Source of the DNA: Burkholderiales bacterium
GTDB lineage: Bacteria; Pseudomonadota; Gammaproteobacteria; Burkholderiales; Burkholderiaceae_C
Direction of reading: 5' to 3'
Assembly: GCA_016703325.1 (NCBI GenBank)
Contig: JADJCH010000001.1
Coordinates: 124,001 to 188,000 of the forward strand
Length of the DNA: 64,000 nt
The translations under genes and the position numbers were made by a program. The notes under the pieces are model-generated. The model was not told the origin of the DNA. It saw only the letters and a list, made by a program, of their open reading frames with translations, and did no database searches. Positions 56,014 to 64,000 of the stretch are shown here, in pieces (the stretch's first letter is position 1; each line of letters opens with the position of its first letter).

Positions 56014-57066
56014 TCACGCCAGGCACTGCTCCAGCCCCTGCTGGAAGATGTCGCGCGGCAGCTCGATGCCGATGAAGACCATCCGGCTCAAGCGTGCCTC
56101 ACCTTCGGCCCACTTGGGTCCCAGGTCGCTGCCCATCATCTGGTGCACACCCTGGAAGATCACCTTGCGATCGGTGCCCTGCATGTGCAGCACGCCCTTG
56201 TAGCGCAGCATGCGCGGGCCGTAGATCTGCACGATCGAGCCGAGGAAGTCCTCCAGCCGTGCCGGGTTGAAGGCCCGCTCCGACCTGAATACGAAGGACT
56301 TGACGTCGTCGTCGTGATGGTGGTGGTGCGGGTGGTCGCAGTGCTCACCGTGCTCGTGGTCGTGATGGTGGTGTTCGTGCTCATGGGCATCGCCCGCGGC
56401 CAGAAAATCGGGGTCGATCTCCAGCTTGGTGTTCAGGTTGAAGCCGCGCAGATCGAACACCTGGGCGATCGGCACTTCACCGAAATGCACCCGGTGCTGC
56501 GGCGCACGCGGGTTCATGTGCTTGATGCGGTGCGTGAGTGCCTCCACCGAGCCCTCGTCGACCAGGTCGGTCTTGCTCAGGAAGATCTGGTCGGCAAAAC
56601 CCACCTGGCGGCGTGCCTCCTGGCGGGTGTCGAGCTGGCTGTCACCGTGCTTGGCATCCACCAGCGTCAGCACGGAGTCGAGCAGGTAGGCTTCGGCCAC
56701 CTCATCGTCCATGAAGAAGGTCTGTGCCACCGGGCCGGGGTCGGCCAGGCCGGTGGTCTCGATCACCACGCGTTCGAAGTCCAGCTCCCCCTTGCGGCGG
56801 CGGCGGGCGAGGTCGGCCAGCGTTTCGCGCAGATCCTCCCGGATGGAGCAGCAGATGCAGCCGTTGCTCATCTGGATGATCTGCTCCTTCGTCTCGGTGA
56901 CGAGGATGTCGTTGTCGATGTTTTCCTCGCCAAACTCGTTCTCGATCACGGCGATCTTCTGGCCGTGGGCCTCGGACAGCACCCGCTTGAGCAGGGTGGT
57001 CTTGCCGGAGCCGAGGAAGCCGGTGAGGATGGTGGCGGGGATCAGGCCAGTGGAGCCAGTGGACAT
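56014..57066 (-). CDS. COG0523-type metal chaperone GTPase (CobW family)
   Basis: This 350-residue G3E GTPase has P-loop LTGFLGSGKTTLLKR, the metal-binding CxCC motif in MSNGCICCSIREDL, and the guanine-specificity motif LSKTD. A strongly His-rich linker (about residues 250-275) can bind zinc or a similar metal. The C-terminal CobW domain is complete. Such proteins insert metals into client enzymes, often under zinc limitation. The ATG at 57066 was chosen; the upstream open frame lacks family residues. It lies just upstream of the cysteine-poor dksA on the same strand. Confidence 0.9.
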   Translation of the reverse strand: MSTGSTGLIPATILTGFLGSGKTTLLKRVLSEAHGQKIAVIENEFGEENIDNDILVTETKEQIIQMSNGCICCSIREDLRETLADLARRRRKGELDFERVVIETTGLADPGPVAQTFFMDDEVAEAYLLDSVLTLVDAKHGDSQLDTRQEARRQVGFADQIFLSKTDLVDEGSVEALTHRIKHMNPRAPQHRVHFGEVPIAQVFDLRGFNLNTKLEIDPDFLAAGDAHEHEHHHHDHEHGEHCDHPHHHHHDDDVKSFVFRSERAFNPARLEDFLGSIVQIYGPRMLRYKGVLHMQGTDRKVIFQGVHQMMGSDLGPKWAEGEARLSRMVFIGIELPRDIFQQGLEQCLA

Positions 57067-57228
57067 GGGGGGCTTGCCTTGCGGTGTGGGTCGGGGGCGA
57101 CTGCGGCGTTGGGTCGGGCTCGCAGTGGAATCTTCGGATTGGACCACCTTCGCTTCAGGTGCGTGCAGACAGGCGGCCGTCAAGGGGCTTCGGTTATTCT
57201 TGTCACATCTTCACTACCGGCACCTTCC

Positions 57229-58122
57229 GTGTCCGACCCTCAGCCTGCCATGCGCCCGGGGCGCGGCCATCCGACCTCCAGTGCGCAGGATCGGCGCAGT
57301 CTGCTGGTGCGCATCCGCGAGTTTCTGTCGCCCGGTCCGGATTCCACCGACGAGCTGATCGAGACCCTGGCGGAGGCCGAGCAGCGCGACCTGATCGACC
57401 CGGAGTCGCGGTCCATGCTGGAGGGGGTCATCCGCATGGCGGATCTGACCGCCGGCGACGCCATGGTGGCGGCACCGCGCATGGACCTGCTGGACATCGC
57501 GGCGCCCTACGACGAACTGCTGGCACTGGTGATCGAGACGGGACATTCGCGCTTTCCGGTCCATGAAGGCGATCGAGAGAACGTCATCGGCATCCTGCTG
57601 GCCAAGGATCTGCTCAAGCTGCAGCGTGCACCCGAGCTGAATCTGCGTACGCTGTTGCGCCCGGCGGTGTTTGTGCCCGAGTCCAAGGGGCTCAATGAGC
57701 TCCTGCGGGATTTCCGCTCCAACCGCAACCACCTGGCGCTGGTGATCGATGAGTTCGGGCGTTGTTCCGGCCTCATCACCATCGAGGATGTACTGGAGGA
57801 GATCGTCGGCGAGATCGAGGACGAATTCGACGACAAGGACGGCGAGTCCGGCGTCTACACCCTGGCCGACGGCAGCCAGCGGGTGGCCGGAGATGCGTTG
57901 GTGGGAGCGGTGAACACCACCTTCGGCGTGAGCCTGCCGGATGGGGAGTTCGAAACCATCGGGGGCTTGGTGGCCGATCACCTGGGGCGGGTGCCGCGCC
58001 GCGGCGAGGTGGTGGATGTTGGCGGGCTGCGATTTGTCGTCATGTTGACCCGCGGAGGGGCCGTGCGCTGGTTCCGCGTCACCCGAGCGTCCACAGGTGG
58101 GATGCCGGTGGCGGAATCCTGA
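57229..58122 (+). CDS. corC: CorC/YbeX-type CBS-domain protein
   Basis: This 297-residue cytoplasmic protein has two CBS domains (about 70-190; RMDLLDIAAPYDELLALV, then LALVIDEFGRCSGLITIEDV) and a C-terminal CorC_HlyC domain (about 205-285). It is associated with magnesium/cobalt efflux and, in other bacteria, with ribosome and 16S rRNA maturation (YbeX). The start is uncertain: I used the GTG at 57229; an ATG at 57250 would remove seven residues. Neither has a strong ribosome-binding site. It is followed four bases later by lnt, as in many proteobacteria. Confidence 0.9.
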   Translation: MSDPQPAMRPGRGHPTSSAQDRRSLLVRIREFLSPGPDSTDELIETLAEAEQRDLIDPESRSMLEGVIRMADLTAGDAMVAAPRMDLLDIAAPYDELLALVIETGHSRFPVHEGDRENVIGILLAKDLLKLQRAPELNLRTLLRPAVFVPESKGLNELLRDFRSNRNHLALVIDEFGRCSGLITIEDVLEEIVGEIEDEFDDKDGESGVYTLADGSQRVAGDALVGAVNTTFGVSLPDGEFETIGGLVADHLGRVPRRGEVVDVGGLRFVVMLTRGGAVRWFRVTRASTGGMPVAES

Positions 58123-58126
58123 CGCG

Positions 58127-59677
58127 GTGAACGCTCCTGCTGTGGTTGTGCCGCTGTGCAGCGGACGCAGTGCGACCTTGCTTGCCCTCCTGGCCGGCGC
58201 CCTGCACGCGCTGGCGCTGGCGCCCTGGCCGAGTGGGGGCTTGCAGCTGCTGGCGCAGGCTTTGCTGCTGGCTCTGCTGCCCTGGCGATCGCCGCGCCGT
58301 GCGGCCTGGCTGGGTGGATGCTTCGGCTTCACCTGGCTGCTGGGGTCGGTGCACTGGTTGTTCGTCAGCATGCACCGCTACGGGCAGCTTCCCGCCTGGA
58401 TGGCTGCGACCGCGCTGGTGGCCCTGGTGGCGTTCATGGCCTTGTATGTGGCCGCTGCGGCCGCGTTGTGGTCTGCTGCAGCCCCGCACGGGCGGTTGGC
58501 GGCGGCGGGGTTCTGGGCCCTGGTGTGGTTGGCCGTGGAGTTGGCCCGGGCGCAGTGGTTCACCGGATTTCCCTGGGGGGCGGAGGGCTATGCCCACGTG
58601 GATTCGCCCCTGGTGGTCCTGGCGCCCTGGGTGGGGGTGCATGGCGTGGCTGCTGCCGCGGCTGGGCTGGCGGCACTGCTGGGGCTCGCCGCGCGGGGTC
58701 TGACGGGGCGCAGGGGCTGGCTGCCCGTGCTGGCGCCGCTGCTCCTTCAGGCTTGGCCGGCGGGCTGGGTCGGACCCGATCTGACGGAGCCGGGACGAAC
58801 GTTGAGCGTCACCCTCCTGCAGGGCAACGTGCCGCAGGACGAGAAATTCGACGCGGCACGGTTGCCCGCCGTGCTGGATTGGCATGTCCAGCAGCTCGAA
58901 GCTGCGCAGACCGATCTGGTGGTGGCGCCCGAAACTGCCATTCCACTGCTCCCCGAGCAGTTGCCTGTCGGTCTGTGGGAGCGACTGCAGCAGCATTTCC
59001 ACCGCGGTTCGACCCATGCCCTGTTCGGCATGCCGTTGGGCAGCTACGAGACGGGATACACCAACTCCGTGGTCGGGCTGGGGCCGCAGTCCGTGGCGGG
59101 CGCCGCCTATCGATACGACAAGCATCACCTGGTGCCTTTTGGCGAGTTCATCCCCTGGGGATTCCGCTGGTTCGTCGACCTGATGCGGATTCCCCTGGGG
59201 GACTTCAACCGGGGCGCGCTGCCGGCCGCCTCCTATCGGCTGGGCGATGAGCGGCTGGCGCCGAACATCTGCTACGAAGACCTGTTCGGCGAGGAGCTGG
59301 CGGCCCGGTGGATCGATCCGGCCCAGGCCCCGACCGTGCTGGTCAACGTCAGCAACATCGGCTGGTTCGGCGAGACGGTGGCGGTGTCACAGCACCTGCA
59401 GATTTCACGGCTGCGTGCGTTGGAGTTGCAGCGCCCGATGTTGCGTGCGACCAACACGGGGGCCACGGTGATCATCGACCACCGCGGCCGGGTGACCCAC
59501 AGGGTGCCGCCCCATCAGCGTGCGGTGCTGGTCGGCTCGGTTCAGGGTCGCCAGGGATCAACACCCTATGCCCTCTGGGCGGGTCGGTTGGGACTGTGGC
59601 CGCTGTGGGGGCTGGCTCTTGGCGGGATGCTGCTGCTCGCCAGGGCGCGGGTGCGCGAGGCGCATCCACACACCTGA
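58127..59677 (+). CDS. lnt: Apolipoprotein N-acyltransferase
   Basis: This 516-residue inner-membrane enzyme adds the third acyl chain to lipoproteins. Six or more N-terminal helices are followed by a periplasmic nitrilase-like domain with the triad Glu in VVAPETAIPLL, Lys in YDKHHLVPFGEFIPW and Cys in APNICYEDLFGEE, then a C-terminal helix. The GTG at 58127 lies four bases after the corC stop. Length matches the family. Confidence 0.96.
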   Translation: MNAPAVVVPLCSGRSATLLALLAGALHALALAPWPSGGLQLLAQALLLALLPWRSPRRAAWLGGCFGFTWLLGSVHWLFVSMHRYGQLPAWMAATALVALVAFMALYVAAAAALWSAAAPHGRLAAAGFWALVWLAVELARAQWFTGFPWGAEGYAHVDSPLVVLAPWVGVHGVAAAAAGLAALLGLAARGLTGRRGWLPVLAPLLLQAWPAGWVGPDLTEPGRTLSVTLLQGNVPQDEKFDAARLPAVLDWHVQQLEAAQTDLVVAPETAIPLLPEQLPVGLWERLQQHFHRGSTHALFGMPLGSYETGYTNSVVGLGPQSVAGAAYRYDKHHLVPFGEFIPWGFRWFVDLMRIPLGDFNRGALPAASYRLGDERLAPNICYEDLFGEELAARWIDPAQAPTVLVNVSNIGWFGETVAVSQHLQISRLRALELQRPMLRATNTGATVIIDHRGRVTHRVPPHQRAVLVGSVQGRQGSTPYALWAGRLGLWPLWGLALGGMLLLARARVREAHPHT

Positions 59678-59722
59678 ACTGCCGCCGCGAAGCCCGGCTG
59701 ACCTGCCGATGCGGTGTGAAGA

Positions 59723-59950
59723 TCAGATCAGCGGGGTCAACACCCGTTCGGCCAGTTGATGCACCAGCTTGGAGGGCGTGGCGTGGGCCTCGTCCAGGCA
59801 GCGGCGGGCGTAGGCGCTGTCGCGCAGCAGTCGGGCAATGTTGATGTGCTCGACATAGGGACTCATCACCCACTTCAGATCGGTGAGCGCCAGGAGATCC
59901 GGGCGGTCAGACTCGGTGGACGAGGCGGCGGACGGGTACAAGCTGGCCAT
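59723..59950 (-). CDS. Small hypothetical protein, 75 residues
   Basis: This predicted helical protein contains LTDLKWVMSPYVEHINIARL and a YARRCLDEAHA segment. I recall similar short uncharacterised proteins in Burkholderiales but can give no function. A very good ribosome-binding site (GGGAGG, five bases before the ATG) and a clear codon pattern support it as real. It converges on lnt. A CRP/FNR-type palindrome lies about 120 bases upstream. Confidence 0.65.
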   Translation of the reverse strand: MASLYPSAASSTESDRPDLLALTDLKWVMSPYVEHINIARLLRDSAYARRCLDEAHATPSKLVHQLAERVLTPLI

Positions 59951-60252
59951 CGGGCCCTCCCAGGCACGGCGCTGTCTGCCGTGTTCCGTCACTGTGGCGC
60001 CTGGCAATGGATGCTCACGCCCGGAAGTGGCGGGTCTCGACGGCGCAGTTGTCGCTGGGGCCGCTCCAAAGTGATCTGGCTCACGGTACATCGTTCGACG
60101 CTGGCTGGGCTGTGCCGGGTTCCGTGGGGACGGGCCTGGAAGCAGCGTGTCACAGACGGGGGCTGCGGGTGGGTTAGAGTCATGCACTTGACCGGGGCTT
60201 TCGCACCGGGATCCCGAAGAACTTGCATTCACTTCCCATTCCACAGGACTTC
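59951..60252. other. Divergent intergenic region upstream of pal
   Basis: This is 302 bases between the small minus-strand gene and the lipoprotein gene. It holds a GTGA-N6-TCAC palindrome (60072-60085) and a weak -10-like TTAGAG at 60174-60179 for the lipoprotein gene. No gene is evident. Confidence 0.6.
60072..60085. promoter_or_regulatory. CRP/FNR-type palindrome
   Basis: GTGATCTGGCTCAC is a GTGA-N6-TCAC dyad, the half-site pattern bound by CRP-like proteins. It lies between two divergent genes and could serve either. Confidence 0.4.
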
Positions 60253-60810
60253 ATGATGTTCCGTCTGGCTTCTGTCACCATTCTGACGATGGCTGTTGCA
60301 GCTTGCTCCAGCCCCCCGAAGGCCCCCGAGGCAGCTCCCGCCCCGGCTCCGGTGGTGGCCGCACCCGCACCGGTGGCTGCGCCTGCTCCGGCTCCCGCGC
60401 CCGCCGCTCCGCAGGCGGCACCGGAGTCCAAGGTGACGCCGGTGACGCTGGCCCCTCACCTGGATCCGGCCAACGCGCTGTCCAAGGACCGCAGCGTGTT
60501 CTTCGACTTCGACCAGTTCGTGATCCGTGAGCCGGACCGCCGCGTGGTGGAGCTGCACGGCAAGTACCTGGCCTCCGCGAACGCGGTGAAGGTGGTGGTT
60601 GAGGGCAATGCCGACGAGCGCGGCAGCCGCGAATACAACCTGGCCCTGGGCAACAAACGCGCTCAGGCGGTGGTCCAGTCGCTCAAGCTGCTGGGTGCCA
60701 AGGACGGCCAGATGGAGGCCGTGAGCTACGGTGAGGAGCGTCCGCGCGCCGCCGGCCATGACGAGGCCTCCTGGGCACAGAACCGCCGCGCCGACATCGT
60801 CTATCGCTGA
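60253..60810 (+). CDS. pal: Pal-like OmpA-domain lipoprotein
   Basis: This 185-residue lipoprotein has a signal ending in the lipobox VAAC (about residue 17), an Ala/Pro-rich linker (about 20-60), and a C-terminal OmpA-type peptidoglycan-binding domain. The domain shows SVFFDFDQFVIREPDRRV, VEGNADERGSREYN and AQNRRADIVY, with the Asp and Arg that bind diaminopimelate. It should tie the outer membrane to murein. It is alone here, without tolB or ybgF, so it may be a second Pal-type protein rather than the Tol-Pal member. AGGA precedes the ATG pair at 60253/60256. Confidence 0.85.
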   Translation: MMFRLASVTILTMAVAACSSPPKAPEAAPAPAPVVAAPAPVAAPAPAPAPAAPQAAPESKVTPVTLAPHLDPANALSKDRSVFFDFDQFVIREPDRRVVELHGKYLASANAVKVVVEGNADERGSREYNLALGNKRAQAVVQSLKLLGAKDGQMEAVSYGEERPRAAGHDEASWAQNRRADIVYR

Positions 60811-60861
60811 TCCCACGGCCTGCGGCGGGCCCCTGGTCTGCCGCACGCTGGATCTGCCCTG

Positions 60862-60893
60862 CAACGGCCCCATCGGGGCCGTTGTGCTTTCCC
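60862..60893 (+). terminator. Intrinsic terminator after pal
   Basis: CAACGGCCCC (60862-60871) pairs with GGGGCCGTTG (60875-60884) across a three-base loop, followed by TGCTTTCCC. It lies 52 bases after the pal stop. Confidence 0.75.
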
Positions 60894-60907
60894 GGGCAGT
60901 CGGCCCG

Positions 60908-60935
60908 TTGGTCACCCAGGGGGGGCGCGGATAAT
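60908..60935 (+). promoter_or_regulatory. Candidate uup promoter
   Basis: TTGGTC (60908-60913) and GATAAT (60930-60935) are spaced by 16 bases and sit 45 bases before the uup ATG, just after the pal terminator. Confidence 0.5.
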
Positions 60936-60979
60936 GCGCGGCCCGCCCGAACCCCTCCCAGCCCACGACCGACTCCGCC

Positions 60980-62884
60980 ATGGCCCTGCTGACCCTTCAA
61001 GACGCTTGCCTGGCCTTCGGCCATGTGCCGCTGCTCGACCACACCGGCCTGTCGCTGGAGGCCGGGGAGCGCCTCGGTCTCATCGGCCGCAACGGCAGCG
61101 GCAAGTCCTCCCTGCTGAAGATCCTGGCCGGTCTGGAGGTGCAGGACGACGGGCTGTTGCAGTTGCAGCAGGGACTGCGGCGCTTCTACGTGCCGCAGGA
61201 GCCGGAGTTTCGCGAAGGTGTGACGGTGTTCGATGCGGTGGGCGACGCGCTGGGCGAGGTGCGGGCACTGCGAGAACGTTACGAATCGCACGCCCCCGGT
61301 GAGGACCTGGATGCACTGCAAAGCCGCATCGAGGCCCTGGACGGCTGGACCTGGGAGCAGCGCGTGACCGAAACGCTGCAGCGCCTGGGCCTGGACGGTG
61401 AACGGCCGGTGGCGGCGTTGTCGGGCGGGCTGCGCAAGCGGGTGGCCCTGGCGCAGGCGCTGGTGGCCGCGCCGGAGGTGCTGCTGCTGGATGAGCCGAC
61501 CAACCACCTGGACCTGGACGCCATCCTGTGGCTGCAGGAACTGCTGCAGGCCTTCCGCGGCGCGCTGGTGGTGATCACGCACGACCGTGCCTTCCTGGAC
61601 GCGGTGGCCACCCGCATCGTCGAACTGGACCGCGGTCTGCTGCGCAGCTACCCCGGCAGTTTCAGTGCCTACGAAGCGGCCAAGGAGCGTGAGCTGCACG
61701 CCGAGGCGCTGGCCAACGCCCGCGCCGACAAGCTGCTGGCGCAGGAGGAAGTCTGGATCCGCAAGGGTGTGGAAGCTCGCCGCACCCGCAGCGTCGGCCG
61801 TGTCGCGCGGCTGCAGCAGCTGCGTGCCCAGCGGACGGCGCGCCGCGATGTGGTCGGCCGGGCCAGGCTGGATGTCGATGCCGGTCTGCCCAGCGGCAAG
61901 ATCGTCGCGGTGCTGGAGGATGTGTCCAAGTCCTTCGGCGAGCGGCCGATCGTGCGCGGGCTCAGCGCGACGATTCTGCGCGGTGACAAGGTCGGCGTGA
62001 TCGGCCCCAACGGTGCCGGCAAGACCACACTGTTGCGCTTGATCCTCGGTGAGCTGGAGCCGGACGCCGGCACGTTGCGCCGAGGCACCCAGATCCAGGT
62101 GGCCTACTTCGATCAGATGCGCGACGCCCTCGATCCCGACGCAACGCTGGCCGACACCATCAGCCCGGGCAGCGAGTGGGTGGAGATCGGCGGGGTGCGC
62201 AAGCATGTGATGGGCTACCTGGGCGACTTCCTGTTCTCCCCGGCGCGGGCCAATTCGCCGGTGCGCAGCCTCTCCGGGGGCGAGCGCAACCGCCTGCTGC
62301 TGGCGCGACTGTTCGCCAAGCCGGCCAACGTGCTGGTGCTCGACGAGCCGACCAACGACCTGGACATTGACACGCTGGAGCTGCTGGAGGATCTGCTGCA
62401 GTCCTACGCCGGCACCGTCTTTCTGGTCAGCCACGACCGGCGCTTCCTGGATGCGGTGGTGACCAGCACGCTGGTGGCCGAAGGGCAGGGGCGTTGGCGA
62501 GAGTACGAGGGCAGCGTGGAGGACTGGCTGGTCCAGTCGCAGCGTGCCGCAGCCCTGCAGAAGGCGGCCGCCACGGCCGCTGCAGCCTCCGTCGCGACCC
62601 CTGCCGTGGCAGCGCCGCCCGCTGCACCCGCACCGACGGCCCCCGCTGCGGCGAATGCCCCACGGCGCAAGCTGTCGTACAAGGAACAGCGCGAGCTGGA
62701 CGAACTGCCCGGCCGCATCGAGGCGCTGGAGACTGAGCAGAAGACGCTGGCCGATCTGATGGCCGGCTCCGACCTCTACACCCGCACCCCGGAGCGCATC
62801 GCCGAGGTGCATGCCCGGCATGCACAGATCGAGGAGGAGCTGCTGGAGTTGCTGGAGCGCTGGGAATCGCTCGGCAACCGCTGA
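60980..62884 (+). CDS. uup: ABC-F family ATPase Uup
   Basis: This 634-residue cytoplasmic protein has two ABC modules and no membrane domain. Walker A motifs are IGRNGSGKSSLLKIL and IGPNGAGKTTLLRLI; signatures are ALSGGLRKRVALAQAL and SLSGGERNRLLLARL. A charged interdomain linker lies near residues 230-290, and a C-terminal coiled coil follows an Ala/Pro-rich spacer (about 530-560). ABC-F proteins act on ribosomes; Uup is also linked to DNA branch-migration intermediates and transposon excision. Length and C-terminal coil favour Uup over EttA or YheS. Confidence 0.93.
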   Translation: MALLTLQDACLAFGHVPLLDHTGLSLEAGERLGLIGRNGSGKSSLLKILAGLEVQDDGLLQLQQGLRRFYVPQEPEFREGVTVFDAVGDALGEVRALRERYESHAPGEDLDALQSRIEALDGWTWEQRVTETLQRLGLDGERPVAALSGGLRKRVALAQALVAAPEVLLLDEPTNHLDLDAILWLQELLQAFRGALVVITHDRAFLDAVATRIVELDRGLLRSYPGSFSAYEAAKERELHAEALANARADKLLAQEEVWIRKGVEARRTRSVGRVARLQQLRAQRTARRDVVGRARLDVDAGLPSGKIVAVLEDVSKSFGERPIVRGLSATILRGDKVGVIGPNGAGKTTLLRLILGELEPDAGTLRRGTQIQVAYFDQMRDALDPDATLADTISPGSEWVEIGGVRKHVMGYLGDFLFSPARANSPVRSLSGGERNRLLLARLFAKPANVLVLDEPTNDLDIDTLELLEDLLQSYAGTVFLVSHDRRFLDAVVTSTLVAEGQGRWREYEGSVEDWLVQSQRAAALQKAAATAAAASVATPAVAAPPAAPAPTAPAAANAPRRKLSYKEQRELDELPGRIEALETEQKTLADLMAGSDLYTRTPERIAEVHARHAQIEEELLELLERWESLGNR

Positions 62885-62920
62885 GGGGGCTGCGATCCCG
62901 CTGCCGCGAAGGGGTCTGCT

Positions 62921-63586
62921 TCAGCGCGCCAGCAGCAGTTTCAGGTCGGCGGCCAGCTCGGCCGGTGGGGTGGCGTGGCGCACGTACAAGCGCAGGCGGC
63001 CTTCGGTGTCGAAAACGTAGGATGCCGCGGTGTGGTCCACGGTGTAGCTGGTCTCGGTCTTGCCGGGCACCTTGCGGTAGAAAACCTTGAACTCCTTGGC
63101 CGCGGCGGCGGTCTCCTCCGCGCTGCCGCGCAGCCCCCACCAGACCGGATTGAAGCTGGAGACGTATTCCTTCAACAGCGCAGGCGTGTCGCGCTCCGGA
63201 TCCACGCTGACGAACACGCCGACCACCTTGTCCCCCTCCGCGCCAAGCAGCTGCTGGGTGGCCACCAGATTGGCCAGGGTGGTGGGGCAGACATCCGGAC
63301 ACTGGGTGTAGCCGAAGAACACCACGGCCAGCTTGCCGCGCAGTTCGCTGAGCTGCCGGGTGCGGCCCTCCGGGTCGGTGAGCTTGAGCTCGCGGGCGTA
63401 GTTCGCGCCGGTGATGTCCAGCGACTTGAAGGGCAGCTTGGGTGAACCGCCCAGTCGGTCACAGCCACCGGTCAGTCCGAGCAGTGTCAGGCCGCCCAGA
63501 CCGCACAGCAGGCGCCGTCGCCGGGTTGAAGCGCGGGGGGATGAAGAGGCTTGCTGGGCGGTCAGGGCAGGAACAGGTGCGGGCAT
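62921..63586 (-). CDS. SCO1/SenC-family copper chaperone lipoprotein
   Basis: This 221-residue thioredoxin-fold protein helps assemble the CuA centre of cytochrome c oxidase. The copper ligands are visible: CPDVC in FGYTQCPDVCPTTLANL and His in YTVDHTAASYVFD. The N-terminal signal with LGLTGGC looks like a lipobox, so the protein is probably anchored facing the periplasm. It starts nine bases after ctaA on the same strand, in line with a cytochrome oxidase assembly operon. Confidence 0.93.
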   Translation of the reverse strand: MPAPVPALTAQQASSSPRASTRRRRLLCGLGGLTLLGLTGGCDRLGGSPKLPFKSLDITGANYARELKLTDPEGRTRQLSELRGKLAVVFFGYTQCPDVCPTTLANLVATQQLLGAEGDKVVGVFVSVDPERDTPALLKEYVSSFNPVWWGLRGSAEETAAAAKEFKVFYRKVPGKTETSYTVDHTAASYVFDTEGRLRLYVRHATPPAELAADLKLLLAR

Positions 63587-63595
63587 GCTGCAGGT

Positions 63596-64000
63596 TCATT
63601 CCCGGCACAGGAGGGCCGTGCCTCGGGCAGGCGCAAGCGTAGCAGCCGTCTGGGGCGCTGCCCATGTTTGGGCGCAAAGTCCCGCCAACCAAGCCACCAG
63701 GAAGGCCGCTCCAGCCGTGTGGGCCAGGGCTGCGGCCAGCGGCCAGCCCAGTACCACATTGGAGATGCCGCTGCCGATCTGCCAGGCCAGCGCCAGCCCC
63801 AGCACCCGGGCCGCATGGCGGCTGCCGCCGTCACCGGTGCGCCACAGGGCCAGACCGAGCAGGCCCAGCAGTGCCGTGACCAGCAAGGCGCCGATGCGGT
63901 GCAGCAGGTGGATGGCCGTCAGGGCGGCAAAGCTCAGGGGGGTGCCGTCGGCAGCGTGGCCCAGGTCGCGCACCGGCCACAGGCCACTGCCGTCCATTGG
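63596..64000 (-). CDS. ctaA: Haem A synthase CtaA/COX15, C-terminal end (partial)
   Basis: The gene enters from the right edge; 134 codons before the stop are visible. Haem-ligand region histidines appear in LTAIHLLHRIGALLV and AAALAHTAGAAFLVAW, with the typical GSGISNVVLGWPLA between. It oxidises haem O to haem A for aa3-type oxidase. It is followed directly by sco; the farnesyltransferase gene ctaB, often placed between them, is not there. Confidence 0.85.
   Translation of the reverse strand, partial: PMDGSGLWPVRDLGHAADGTPLSFAALTAIHLLHRIGALLVTALLGLLGLALWRTGDGGSRHAARVLGLALAWQIGSGISNVVLGWPLAAALAHTAGAAFLVAWLAGLCAQTWAAPQTAATLAPARGTALLCRE

Noticed and set aside
55909..57228. Upstream in-frame extension of the corC gene
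   Set aside because: It runs antisense through the CobW-family gene and carries no CorC-family residues; the protein family begins near the GTG at 57229.

Overview
The window is high-GC bacterial DNA. Its gene set and neighbourhoods point to a betaproteobacterium of the order Burkholderiales, probably near the Rubrivivax/Leptothrix/Sphaerotilus group: atpIBEFHAGDC followed by hemE and priA, M23 peptidase before secA, dksA-STAS protein-hslVU, corC-lnt, a fused isobutyryl-CoA mutase icmF, and ctaA-sco. This placement comes from gene content read by eye, not from a tree. I saw no rRNA, tRNA, CRISPR array, insertion sequence or integrase.

Layout. 1-1853: the end of a PhzF-family gene, a GNAT acetyltransferase and an SMP-30 lactonase. 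1949-9490: the whole F1Fo ATP synthase operon with a promoter, internal hairpins and a terminator. 9540-26312: mostly housekeeping genes (hemE, priA, a nitrilase-family amidase, glnE, a rhombosortase-like protease, kup, grxC, a rhodanese, a DciA-like protein, an M23 peptidase, secA, argJ). 26364-32232: accessory metabolism (CoA-transferase/racemase family, flavin hydroxylase, a small protein, a LuxR-type regulator, an AAE-family transporter).

32257-40754 is the most interesting stretch, a compact putative defence island. It holds a subtilisin-like protease and an AAA+ ATPase arranged like the IetAS system. Divergent from them is one 1460-residue protein that joins a TIR domain, a CHAT caspase-like protease, a STAND NTPase and a TPR array. 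The left edge carries an internally deleted copy of the 3' end of icmF; the intact icmF lies at the right edge. The island therefore appears to have entered beside icmF by recombination involving a second icmF allele. The TPR part of the large gene has clearly lower GC than its effector part.

40755-47676: icmF has a perfect 20-bp palindrome between its promoter elements. The nitrate-type ABC transporter nrtABD is preceded by a sigma-54-type promoter, two hexaloop hairpins of the ANTAR type, and an intrinsic terminator that overlaps the second hairpin. This is a textbook layout for nitrate-responsive antitermination. 47749-64000: a hypothetical protein, coaX, a GGDEF-EAL regulator, hslU/hslV, a STAS protein, a cysteine-poor dksA, a COG0523 GTPase, corC, lnt, a small hypothetical protein, a Pal-like lipoprotein, uup, sco and the end of ctaA.

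All calls come from reading the sequence. Family names rest on recognised motifs, and no database search or structure prediction was run.
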